From Planococcus citri (Eukaryota > Arthropoda > Insecta > Hemiptera > Pseudococcidae), in assembly GCF_950023065.1 (NCBI RefSeq), contig NC_088680.1:29376559-29440558 (forward strand): 64,000 nucleotides of DNA. Reading direction: 5' to 3'. The notes under the pieces are model-generated. The model searched no databases. It was not told the origin of the DNA and was given only the letters and a program-made list of their open reading frames with translations. The translations under genes were made by a program, and so were the position numbers. Position 1 is the stretch's first letter, and every line of letters begins with the position of its first letter. Shown piece by piece: positions 1 to 11,620 of the stretch.

Positions 1-765
1 ACGCAATCCAAGCTCAGGGTCTGTCCTCTATGGGTATATATTCAAAGGTCTTTATCTTCCAGGTGACCTCTATATATACAAGCGCAGATATTTTCGTCGA
101 TTACACCCACATTTTTTCTTTGTGTTACTTTACTACGGATAATAAAACATGTCCTAGCTATTATAATATTATAAAGTAAATGATACATATATGTACGTCG
201 ATTGATTTGTTAATCGCCTTCACTCCCACATACTGTAAGGCCATCTTCCACCAAATCTTAATCCACATTCCATTCGATTCAATTCTATTACCAATACCAT
301 GATAAAAGTAAACACCACGTTTTGTGTTGTGTACTCAACCGCAACATTAGCGCTACATCGATGTTGATAATTCACCACATACACAATATAATGTCGTTGA
401 GAATATGAATATTATAAAATATTGATTCGATCTATGTGGGTGAGTTGGCCCAAGTTCTACGCCAGCGCCATTTAGCAGGACGATGACGACGACCAAGATG
501 ATGTTTTTGAACTCCTCTGCTACCTTCAAGGTCTAGATCGCATATAATGATGATTCACGCAGACTATTTTTCAATATCCCATATTGTTTTCGTCTCGTAC
601 TGTCCCGAACAGGTTAATTAGTCATGTTTAACGATTCTTACAAATCTAATCTCTGTAACACCATTTTTAATTAACGTTTTCTCATCTATCTTGTTTCAGT
701 GATTCCCACTCGTGTTCACAACACATTCACAGATAGGTTCAAAATTGTGAATTTGTAGGAAGGAA
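1..765. other. non-coding stretch, no gene seen
   Basis: No sustained codon-like frame is visible. The sequence has mixed composition with short GACGAC runs near 480-495. A GCCAGCGCCAT word at 461-471 recurs near 41.56 kb and is listed separately as a CTCF-like core. It could be intron or intergenic sequence. Confidence 0.5.
464..473 (-). promoter_or_regulatory. CTCF-like core, weak
   Basis: Read on the minus strand this is AAATGGCGCT. It differs by one base from the conserved animal CTCF core AGRKGGCGCY. A better match with the same flank (GCCAGCGCCAT) lies at 41562-41571. Single cores of this length occur by chance, so binding is only a possibility. Confidence 0.15.
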
Positions 766-1731
766 TAATCAATCTGGCATCTTTGGATGATCATTCGAAG
801 TGAACTTCCTCAAAAACTTCAGATCTTGGCTCATATAGAAGAGATGAACGTTTGAAGAAATCGTGCAAAGAATGTTGACGTAGAAAAATGTTGGGACTCC
901 AGGAAGCAAGACCTCCCATAATTTGAAACGTATAAAAAGACTTTCAGAGAAAACAGTCACCAATAAAAGCTTCAACAGAATTCATCTTCAAAATTTGTTT
1001 CTGCACCAGCTTCTTGCAGCACCTTTCCATCAGACCCCATGCCCACTCAGGGTATTTCTGAAGCTCTTCAATGAATGTAAATCTCCAGAGCCTCCACCGG
1101 GTGTCTTAACCCAAGAGAAGTGACCCAAGTCTATGCTGACATCAGACATGTACTGAGGAAGTCTCCTGATTCAAACCTGAAGCTCATTCAAAATGTCATT
1201 AAGTGCATTGAAGATCTTGACATCAATGAAGAATCCAGTAGTGGACCTGGAGGATTCCTTGGTGATGTCTGCACTGGAGGTCTCCTCAATCAAGTCAATA
1301 CCCGAAGATTTCCACAAAGAAGTCAGCCTCGAGAACAAGCATGAAATAATCAATTGAAACCCTCAACATCTTCAACCACCACTCCACTTCCAATCAAGAT
1401 CGCTGACAAAACAAACTTCACACAACGACAAAAACTGATCAACAATCCACCTATCAACACCTCACACAATCCTTTCTCATCAGACGACACAAACAATCGT
1501 TCAGGTCACCTAACCGTAGTAAATTACATCAAGGAAATCTACCTAAATGGTCAACATCGGCGCCATTACACCGCCTCCGTGTATTTGCCAAACAAAGACG
1601 ACCCTGAAAAAATTTTTCTGCTACGTGAAAAGCAGCAAAAAAAACGCGTCGAGTACTATGACGTTATATACACACACATGAGCACTGTAAACAATTATAT
1701 TATCGCAACATCGAGATACCCATCTGTGTAG
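766..1731 (+). pseudogene. eroded protein-coding relic, family unknown
   Basis: One plus-strand frame (codon starts with position mod 3 = 1) reads as protein-like sequence from about 766 to 1731. It is broken by stops near 853, 919, 964, 1072, 1078 and 1342. Codons between the stops look used: charged, helix-like runs around 770-850, Ser/Pro-rich near 1000-1070, and an alternating hydrophobic/charged stretch at 1120-1240. After the 1342 stop the same frame stays open for 128 codons to 1729-1731, first Thr/Asn/Pro-rich, then a Lys/Tyr-rich tail. Another plus frame is codon-like and open across about 1178-1354, which suggests at least one old frameshift near 1200-1240. The part between 1080 and 1350 is visibly less AT-rich than its surroundings. 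No catalytic motif or domain was recognised. A decayed retroelement ORF or processed pseudogene is the likeliest reading. A real gene with unseen introns is less likely because of the stop density in the first half. Confidence 0.4.
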
Positions 1732-4129
1732 ATGGGATACTTCACGGGTATTTACGCAGAGCCAGAGCGTCGAAGCAGGGGGAAAATTTTTTACTGGCGA
1801 GTGGCAAAACGTTGAGAGCTGAACTGATGATTCATATGTATTAAGAGTACATTATTACGTACAATGAGTAATCGCTATTTCATATGAAAAAAAATTGTTT
1901 CCGCTAATTTTACAACCAGATTATATAATTTACAGACCAACACCGCTCGTCGCGTTTTCTTTATCTCAAATTTATAAAAAAAAATTACGCAATTGGCAAC
2001 AGAAGAAAACAAGGGAACAAAATTTGCAAACGAACGATGTCTAGACTTGATTGATTTATTTGCAAAATAAAAAGAACTCGTCGACGATTAGCTTTTCCTC
2101 TTTTGTATACAAACATTCTCACACATTAATGAAAAAAAATTCGCATAAACTACGAGAGCATTGACCTTATTGTTTTCATTGCTAAAATAACAAAAAAAAA
2201 AAAGTACCATATAAACGGGCCATCAATTGAATTATTATTTCCTAGCCATAAAGCACCTCTAAACCTACTCCCAGCAACTGGCACAAATCAAAGTTCAAAA
2301 GTCTCAAGGCCAGGTTACCACGACCATTCAATTAATGAAACGAAAACACAAACATAGACAACCTCCTCATCCACCTTCCACCAGCACATTCCTCTCAAGA
2401 CTTGCACACTACTTATACGACCACATTCTACAAATGTATATTTTCATAAACAAACTACTGATTATCGAGTTCACTGAACGACGATCTGGATAAACGCCAA
2501 TGCTACTAATAAAAATTCCAAATATTGAAAAAGAATTTTTTCGCGTGGCAAAATTTACTCTTTTATACGTACTCTTACCTTCCACAATATTAAACAGAAT
2601 GTTGCCATTAGCGCAACATTCGAACGCTAATAACATTCGAGCAATTACTTCTATTGTGAAAATTACACAAAACCTCTTTAATTAACGACTACATGATAAA
2701 ATTTTTGTATCATTTTTCGATACGTTTACACTCAACCTCAACTTTGGAATACCTATATAATTTATTTAAAATACCTGTTTATTATAGTTCTCTTTGATTT
2801 CCAAAATACGTTTTTCTTGAAACACCTACGCGTGCATTCGAGCTTTGTGCAGAGTGAATTTTCAATCGTGGGAATTCCGCTTTTTTTTTCAACACCGCCG
2901 CGTGTTTACAAGAACACAAATCACCGCATGTGTTTCAAATTTAATACCGAGCGAACTTTACGACAGGGAAAAAACACATAAAGTACGTACTAGTTTATTC
3001 GCAAAAAAAATAAATAAGTATTGGTAGGTAACCCTGGAGCAATCCTGCTTTGCAAATTACGTTATGTTATACACAGAAAAATACATTGTATCTATTACGC
3101 GCAACTGTTGAGTGAAATAACAACCTGTTGTATAATATGTAAATCTAGATTACGCGGAATTGTACCCTTCCGCTGCCCTCACAATCGCCGAACGCATCTA
3201 TTTTATGTACATCCTAGCCAATAATCTAAACGGTCTGTCACAGTAACCACCCCACCCCTAAACAACCTGCTGCGCGTAACCCGGAATAGCACACGTGTTC
3301 CCCACCGTTCCCCACCATCCCTTTTCAAATGTACGCAACGTAGACGACACGTGTGTAGGATAGACCCTCACCCCTAAACAAACAGTCGGCTGTGATTATA
3401 GATAAACCTAGACAACTAGGCACCTATTCCGCGAATCTATTGTTACTCAACTGTTGCATTCAACAACCTGTAAGCGCAATGAGTACAATTCTTGCAATTT
3501 TTCTCAATCAGATGAATTTTTTTATTCCAACTTGGAGGTTGGAAAATCTCTCAATCAAAATAAAATACCTCTAGTATTACATCAGGGAATATTATCATAT
3601 TTTTCTACTAAAAAAATATCTCAACTAATACACGTATGAGTACAGGTTTCACGATTTACCCGTCAATGTAATAAACCCAGATCACGTGAATAACCAATAT
3701 TATGCGAAAGTACTCGACGATATTTTTTTTATCAATTGCTCATGCTATACGGTATCAATGTATATTATAATGTTTGATAATTTACATTTCGGGCTAAAAT
3801 ATAAGTGTGTGCATAGACGCACGTTTCAAACACATCAGAAATTTCGTGTGTTTATAGGGAACGATTGCGCAATTTTATTATAAATAGATAGAATATTGTT
3901 TTCGCAGCTGTTACTGCGTTATTCATCGTACAGGGCGATGATTTACATCATCATTTGTCAAAAGAACAGCATGCTACAAAAATACACATCAAACAATGTA
4001 TTTTCGAGCATATTTCAAAAAAACATGGATGGAATTAAATCGTCGAAATCGTCTCGACAGCCACATCGTGCAACGATTAAATCATTTATAGAGATCTTTC
4101 ATCGTGATTTGATATTATAAGAATACCAA
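1732..4129. other. non-coding stretch, no gene seen
   Basis: This is AT-rich DNA with A/T homopolymers. The frames of 60-75 codons found here are short and mostly lack credible start context or codon bias. At 3240-3375 a GC-richer patch repeats ACCCCTAAACAA and holds CACGTG/ACACGTGT E-box-like words, which could be regulatory. Confidence 0.45.
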
Positions 4130-4282
4130 ATGATACAAGAAGAATATGGTTTACCAAGCATGGATTATGGAAAACGAACGAGAAGAGACGAAGAAGTATG
4201 GCACGACGACGTCGTCGTCGTGGTCGTTGTCGGACTCATTTCACACTCAAGTGACACTCGCGGAGTCAACGACGGACGGTAA
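4130..4282 (+). CDS. hypothetical 50-residue ORF
   Basis: An ATG-initiated frame of 51 codons, stop included, in a less AT-rich patch. Residues 1-30 are acidic/basic and codon-like (many GAA, GAC, CGA). The middle is a run of seven Val encoded by a GTC/GTG repeat that lies partly inside a GAC/GTC palindrome at 4203-4218. No signal peptide or known domain was seen. The Val run may simply be a microsatellite read in frame, so this may not be a gene at all. Confidence 0.12.
   Translation: MIQEEYGLPSMDYGKRTRRDEEVWHDDVVVVVVVGLISHSSDTRGVNDGR
4203..4218. repeat. GAC/GTC perfect palindrome
   Basis: A 16-bp perfect palindrome (ACGACGACGTCGTCGT) is followed by more GTC/GTT triplets to about 4230. Similar GACGAC or GTCGTC patches recur at 45240-45265, 50877-50892 and 58660-58672, always in the CpG-bearing islands. 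Confidence 0.7.
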
Positions 4283-7200
4283 CTAGGTTAATTTACTTAC
4301 ATTAGAATCTACAAAATGACCTAGAAGACAAGCTGACCGTCAACGGTTAATACAAACGCCATTAAGAACTCAAATTAACAGCCGTTTAATGGTCACTATC
4401 TCAATTTATTTCTCGCATGCATTACACCAATAAGGAGATTAAAATGATGGCCATGAAAAAACGGAACTACCATACGGCAATCACGATGACCAAGTGGGAA
4501 AATAACGAGTTGAATTTAAATTACAGCACCGCAAACAGCATAAACCATACCAAGTATACTAACGTCAGAATAAACAAAAATTACATATTTATTTTTAAAA
4601 TGTATGTATGTAGGTACGCACATTTCTGTATCTGTCATTCTAAATGAGTATGCATAGTATGTGGTTCACTGTCTATGGACCTATCCAGGTCGTTTATCCA
4701 CGTTCTTCAATCATACACCTTTGCAGAAAGGGATATACACCTATGAGTTTTCCTCGCGTCTATAATTATCAGTTTGTTGCGCCTAACTGTTGCACATCGG
4801 AAAAAATAAACGAGTAATTGACAAACATCGTGGTTATTGGCACAATAAAAAACATCGAGCTCTAGAAACGGTTACCCGGATGATTATTAATAACACGTGC
4901 TAAGTGTGTAGATACCATACTAGAGCATAAAATCGTAATTTAATGGTTTATATGCCCGTTGAGTGGTGAGGCAGCAGGGTATATCCAAGTTCATTTGCAG
5001 GAAGCTTCCTCAATTGTTATAAGCTAAAAAGCCATCATAGATTTTAATAGTTAGGGGAGGGAGAGATTTAAATCAAGAAGAACGAGTCAAGTTTTTCTTC
5101 GGGTTCCTGAATTTGGAAGATTTTTTTCAAATTCTGAGCTATAAACAGATTTCTCTTTAGAACATTTGTTCAATGTTTGAATTTTACCCAACCTGTTACC
5201 CTGATTTTGAACTAGGGGTTCCTTGAATGCTGATTTTTACATTTTTAAGACATCCATGATCCAGGATAGAAAATTGATGCAATACAACGTTCCCTTTTGA
5301 GAAAACTTGAAATATGTATTCTTCTTTAAAAGGGTCATAAAGAGCATAGCCAGCTAAAAATGAGTGATTTGACCTCATCCTCAGATTTTGAAATTAACCA
5401 GCGGAAGTTGCTCCTTATGGTCCAAAACTCCTATGATGAAATTTTTAGAGCACCAGATCAGTTCTAGCCCCTTCAAATGGGGTGAAATTGCAATTTCAGT
5501 TGAAAATTTCCAACTTTGGGAGTTATCATTCAATTTTTTTCAAACTTGCAGGGATGATACACATTCTCAACGGCTATTTAAGGACATTTTTTGGAATTTT
5601 TTTCAACCATATCTTCTGGGGAAAATGAAATGGAACTTTTGGTCACTTCTTTCAGAATGCAATTATGAAAAAAATATACATTATTGTATCTCACCTAGAT
5701 GGTAAATGCACAACACATATTTTCTCAGAATTTTTTGTATTCATGGGTGAATGACCTTGAAAAATGCAAAACAAACTTCCTTTTTAACAATTTTTGTCGC
5801 TTAAATTGGTCAATTTCATCCAAAACATGTTTTTCTCGTCATAAGAGACGTCCAACTACACCATTAACCCAAATTTGTCAATTTTTTCTATGTTTAATTT
5901 TAATTGCACGATTTTGGGAACCCCTGAACCCCATTCCGAGTCACTCAAGAGGCCAAAACTCAAGTCTACACTAATATCAACTCGAAATACATCATACTTA
6001 GTGCAATTTGATGGAAATTGAAAGCCTACAATTTTTTCTACCAGTGATGGTAGATTTTTCCAAATTGAAAAAAAATTTGACTTTGACGAGAATGAGTAAA
6101 AAATATTTCCACAGGAAATCAGAGATATTGACCATAATATTTCAGTTAATTTTACTAAATTTTTGGCCAATTTTCTATCAAAAATTGAAAAAGGTACCAG
6201 TGCAAGGAAAAATATGAGTTGATCAAATCAAGTCTCATTAGACATGAGCTGATCAGTAAAAATATTGCTAAAAGAATGATAATCTGCAATCTTTCCTAAA
6301 CTTCACATTTTCGTCACTTGCGTCCAAACCAACACAACATCCAATCATCTTTTCAAGTTTCCCTTCTGAATTCTGTCCCACCCAGCCTTCTTCTGAAACA
6401 CATTTCCAACGACTGGGTCATATCTGAAAGATTTTCTCAGAACTGACGGGTTTTCCACGATCCAGACCAACAATTCTTCCAACAAAATTCCCCAAATCTT
6501 CTCCTACTCTAATCAAATCCTAACTACCATTTTACCAACAACATTCGAGCACAAAAAATCACTTCAAAAAAAAATCAATCACTCCACCAAAAAAAATGCA
6601 ACTAACCTTAGATGAAATAAAGTTACCTAACAACAACAACTCCACATGCAACAGCAACACTCGATTCAAAGTCAAGGAACACGGTCAAAATGGCAATTAC
6701 ATTACGTGATAAGTACAACAACCAGTTCGCACAACTCAGCGAACACAGGCTCGTAAAAATTTCCGCATCACCGGGATTAATTTCCCGCCAACCACCAAGT
6801 GCAAGCTACACTTACACAGCTCGCAGGTAAAAATTTTCGTTCGATGACACCACAACCACCACCACCTCATCGCCTCAGCCATTGCAAACAATACACCTGC
6901 TTACTCATGATAAATCATCATCATCACCATCGTCGAAAGAGAAAAATACATACGCAGATATCCCCTCGTACATCATAATAAAAAGCACGTTCCGAGCGTT
7001 GTAGCTGGCAAATTGCATAACACCTACACACCAAGCACACGCGGTCACATGCCATATGCTGCAGAAGGCGAATTATCTGCGCATTAGAATCGGTCGAAAA
7101 ACAATTACATGCACGAGCAATCGACAATCGACGTTCGACTGTGATAAAAATTTACCCAATCAGGTAAACAAAATGAAGAAAAACGAGCTTTTTTCATCCA

Positions 7201-7762
7201 CTGTACACGTCGCTGGTGGTACACCAGACGCCGAAAATTTTACCCAAGTACGTCCTAATTACGTAACGACTTTATTTTTAATTACATTCCTAAGTTCACC
7301 GTACCACCTCGTTAATGTGTATGTATATTTATAAAACGAAGAAGAGCCAACGTCCTGTACATATACATATGTGTAATGTACATACACATAGGCGCAGAGT
7401 CCGAGCTGCTGCAGAGCTCAGCTGTGTGAGAGAAAATAACGAGAGCTCGCGAAAAACAATTTTCTTCTCGCTGATTTTAATATTTCGACTCGGACTACGT
7501 CAACTTCACAAATTACAAACCAACACCCAACCCAAGCTGAAAATTACATAATGGCCGCATCGTGCCAGTCAAACGATTTCTTAACTTAATCTTTCGTGAG
7601 TCGATATTACTATTATATGCGCGTTATTACAATTAAGTTTTTCCACTTGATGCCATTGAAATGCGGAGGTTTTAGCTTCGAGCTATATTCGATATTCGAC
7701 AAGGATACCTATAGAAGTGTTCGTTATTTATATAGTATTATCGCACCGATCAATTTATTACG

Positions 7763-7808
7763 TACGAGTATTATACCTTACCATAGAGGTAGAGGTATTA
7801 TACTCGTA
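7763..7808. repeat. imperfect hairpin with ACGAGTATTATACCT arms
   Basis: The left arm at 7763-7777 and right arm at 7794-7808 pair at 13 of 15 positions around a 16-nt loop. It is one of several inverted pairs built from the ACGAGT/ACTCGT word that is common in this window. Confidence 0.5.
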
Positions 7809-8581
7809 ATATGCATGTATGTACAAGTATATTTAGTTGGGTTTACTTGAAAGAAAAAACCGAACCTAGACGAGGATTTCTTTCAATCTTTAATCGTTGT
7901 AAGGTCAAATTTTGGAGAAATTGATTCAAATTTACGTTCACAAAAATTTGGGGAAAATTTTCTCAATTTGGATCAATACTCCCTAATATGATCATTTACA
8001 CAATTTCCATCAACTTTTTTTTGTCAGCCTAGGTACAGATTTTTTCTTTTCATTTTTTGAAAAATCGATAATCTCTTTTTTTTTCTTAAATTTAGAATTC
8101 CATTTTAAATATTTTTCCTCTTTTTTTAGAACCCACTTGTTGAATTTTTCTTTGAAAAACTGCTTCCATCCTTAATTTTCCTCCTCACAAAAAAACCCTA
8201 TAGTTGAGTAACTTATATTAGTCCCATTTTTTTAGGATTATTTTTATCGAGAGGAAGGATGAGGCAATTCAAAACGCCTAAATCCAGTCTGTATGTTAAA
8301 AATTGATCACTTCTGATACAAGCTTCTTTAAAATCATTTTATTGAAAAAAATCAAACAATAAAATTTTTCGGGTCAAATTTCCAAAAAAATTCAAAAACA
8401 TCTAAGGGATGCCTAACTTTTTTTTACAAAGAAATTACCTAATACTTACTCTTGGCCCATAAAACACGTTTTTCCCACAAATTTTTAAAAATTTGAAAAA
8501 GTCTCAAAAAACTCTGAACCAAATCTCATCCATCACCTGATAGTCTCGAATCATAAGAATAAAAAATAAATGATATTTTCA

Positions 8582-8592
8582 CCCCCCCCCCC
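8582..8592. repeat. C11 tract
   Basis: An uninterrupted run of eleven C in AT-rich surroundings. It is one of about eleven G or C homopolymers of at least nine bases in the window. Confidence 0.9.
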
Positions 8593-9373
8593 ACCCTAAA
8601 AAAATCGATCCTGACCACGTGGTTATCCGAGCCAGAAAGATCAATAACTTCGAAATTGATCACTCTACACTTAGGTACTCAAATAACCACGTAAATTGAA
8701 TAAAGTCGTATCATTCGGCAAAAATATCATGTTTCTCTTTTTCTGGATCTCTAATCAATACAGAATCACGATAACCTCGATTTTCCCATCGCGAACGGTG
8801 ATTGGTCGAGTCTTTGGCAGATTACAGACTCATTATATACTGATAAGAGGGAAACTCACTAATGCGTACAAAGTAATTACAATGTTTCTGTGTGTATTTT
8901 TGTGTTATTAGATAACAAGGAAAAATTTCAGGCCTTAATTGAAAATTTTTCTTTGATACGGTGAAATCAACTATGAAATACACATAGATAAAAACGCAGA
9001 TTAGATATTTCAATAAATGTACGAATATGATGATGTTTTACCACACACTCGTACATTCATTTATGTATGTATTACGTACACACGTAATTGATTAGATTTT
9101 TCATCACAATTTCATCATTGATGAGTGATTAGTTACGTAAGCGAGATGGGAAATAGTTCAAAAGGAATTCGAGCCCCTTGCAAAATATTTTTTCAACAGA
9201 TTAGAAACGGGTAGATATAGATTTTTTTTCTTCGAAAAATTCAGAAATACGTGACTCAAGCGTAGAAAAATTACATCATAGAGTAATTCACTAAAATTTA
9301 TAGACGTGACTTTGGCATCTTGACGTTAATAAATAATTTCGCATGAAAAAAACATTAAAATTTTATAAGCGAA

Positions 9374-9415
9374 ATGGAATTTCCACTCTTTGAAGGGTGG
9401 AACCAAAATTTCCAT
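9374..9415. repeat. short imperfect hairpin
   Basis: ATGGAATTTCCAC on the left pairs with GTGGAA and then AATTTCCAT on the right, around a CTTTGAAG centre, with a few unpaired bases in the right arm. No small-RNA evidence is available. Confidence 0.4.
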
Positions 9416-10430
9416 GGAGCAATATCTGGTCTGGTGAGATTGAAACTCAAAGTTCAGAATTTTGACTTTCGAGATTGATGACAATAAGGGCATCCCCTTT
9501 GCAAATTCAATTGTTTCAAGTACTATAAAACTGTTTTTGAAAAGAAAAATGTAAGAATTTATTTATAGAACTTTAAATTTTTTTAAAAAGTTCATTGAAA
9601 CTCTCGAAAATGCCGAAAAAATTACCAATTCAAAGATCTTTCAAATTTGTGATACCAAAATTTGGGATTTCCCAAGTTCAATATTTTCTATCAGAATAAT
9701 CAAATTTAAAATGAATTGAAACAGTTCACTAATTTATAATATTATAAGCAGATTCTGATCATTTGGCTTTCCAATTTTTTTTCATAAATGATACTGATTG
9801 GTTACCTGTATTTTGAGAGAAATTGAATGATTATTTGAGCCACATGAAAACTATGGCACAAAATAAAATTGTTATTTCAAGACACTAAATCTCAAAACAA
9901 AAAAATTTTCTTTTTTGAGACCAGTCCACCTTTCCTTAAAAATTAAATAATAGAATATTTTGACTCTACAACTGAAAAGGCCTGAAAAAAATCAAAAAAT
10001 GTAGGAATGCCAATAATGAATTTTTTGAGATTTGGTGCAATTACACTGAATAGGCAAAAATGAAGACAACTACAACATGAAAACTTTTAAATTATAAGGC
10101 ACCATTTGATCCCCTCGTTTCGAATAAAAACCACAATTTTCAAAAACCAAAGGCTCGCTCAGCAAGGAAAAATCTTCCATGCACAAAGTGTGGTGATGTA
10201 AATCAATCAAAATACACGAACAATTTAAATCAAAGATTCACTGAGATACCCAAATATGAGAAAATAGGTACTATTTTGGACCAACTGTCCAGTTTTACCT
10301 CTGGGTATTTCCCTCCAAAAAACCACCACGACACATCCAAACACATAAGCTCAAAAAGCACAAGCACTAAAAAAACTCTACCCATCCAAAAAATCCATAA
10401 AAATAATAAACAAAATTAAACATTACTCAC

Positions 10431-10906
10431 AATTCAAATAGATAAAATCCGACAAAAATAATCCTCGTTTACAGTTCCAGCCACCTGTTGAGGTAAAGTT
10501 CGATGCACTTCACAGTATAACAATAATAAAAACACGAAATAGAAAAGGAAAAAAAAATTACAGCAAAAAATGTATAAAAACCAAACGAACACAACGAACA
10601 GTAAAACTATCACAACAAGAACCGGTCCGCAAGTAAAACAGAATCAGATGTATAAAAAAATTCGCAGATAAAACCGTTTCGCGAAAATTCACCAAAAAGT
10701 AACCATCACTGCGACAACAGAGAACAGAGAAAAGCCGGAAAAACTGTAGGTATTATCGTCGTAGTACGTCGAGTAAACAACCCTTTACGAGCATTTTCAA
10801 ATAAACAGCCGCACGAAACGTCCGTTCGACGAGGACACAACAACGTGAAATATTCGTTCGGAATCGGATTCGCGTATCGACGAACCTCCACCAACTGAAC
10901 TGACTG
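10431..10906 (-). other. candidate minus-strand 5' UTR exon
   Basis: On the minus strand, overlapping TCAGTY initiator-like hexamers lie at 10893-10907 inside CpG-rich DNA. They are followed by about 470 nt of transcript-like sequence and a clean GTGAGTAATG donor word at 10421-10430, so the exon would end at 10431. No TATA box stands at -30, which fits Inr-driven insect promoters. Short ATG frames inside stop quickly, as expected of a leader. Coding exons would lie at lower coordinates or beyond the window. I recognised none. Confidence 0.3.
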
Positions 10907-11560
10907 AAGTCGATGTTGAGTTATGTCGAAGGCAGCGCCGCACTCGTGCACTTCGCGATCGCGAGTCGGAGTCGCGGTCTACGTGCGTCTGTGTGGGTAA
11001 AAAAAAATGTAATGTTGACGTTGATGTAGTAATGAATAGCACAGCGTACACCGTACTCGTCGCACTGCAGAGTTACTGTAGTTACACAGCAGTCTACCTC
11101 TACAACTTAGCGTGGTTTTCTCGTCGTCGTCTCTCGCGTGCCTCCTGTGCACCTCCCCGGCCCCAGCCCCGGCCCATTCGGCTTGTTTTGTTTCTGTTTC
11201 TTCTCTCGTGTGTTGATGTTGTTGTTGATGTTGATATTGGTACAATTTGGTGAGGTGTTTTTCAGTGGGGAAATGAACGAGTAAACCACGCTATTCCGCC
11301 AATGTTTCGTTCACGTTTCCTAGTGTATCTCTCAAGATTGTACCGCCACCGCAGCCTCCTCCTGGCGCAGTAATCAACGTATTACGATCGATGATCGCGA
11401 TCGCGACTCGCGAGCTATTTATTCGCGTAATTCGTCTCAAACACCTCCCCTCCCCCGCAGTCTACGTAATTATCGTCGACTTCGTTTGGCGACTGTTTTT
11501 ACCCAGTTTTCGGAGATTCGATATTGAGCAGATTCCTTCCTTTCAAGTCTCAAATTATAG
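10600..11560. promoter_or_regulatory. CpG-rich island, candidate promoter region
   Basis: CpG dinucleotides are dense here (TCGCG, CGATCG, GTCGTCG, GCGATCGCG) compared with several kb on either side, and the long A/T homopolymers disappear. Both strands carry stop-poor frames of 70-88 codons (for example 10993-11253 plus, 10797-11051 minus), which such composition produces for free. A promoter or first-exon island is the simplest reading. Direction is uncertain, though the donor word favours minus. Confidence 0.4.
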
Positions 11561-11620
11561 GAGGAATCGACACTTTACCTCTCTATTCATAACTTTTCAA
11601 ATCTAGCATGGCTACAGGTA

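Larger units (their letters stand above)
4283..10430. other. long non-coding stretch
   Basis: No supported gene. 4900-6250 and 7860-10400 are AT-homopolymer rich and repeat-like. 6600-7850 is a more mixed island with CpG and many TACG/GTAC words and a hairpin at 7763-7808. Open frames here (for example 5388-5705) begin with non-ATG codons and have AT-driven composition, so I do not call them. Confidence 0.4.

Noticed and set aside
5388..5705. 105-codon plus-strand frame
   Set aside because: It starts at a non-ATG codon in repeat-like AT sequence, with no periodicity visible by eye.
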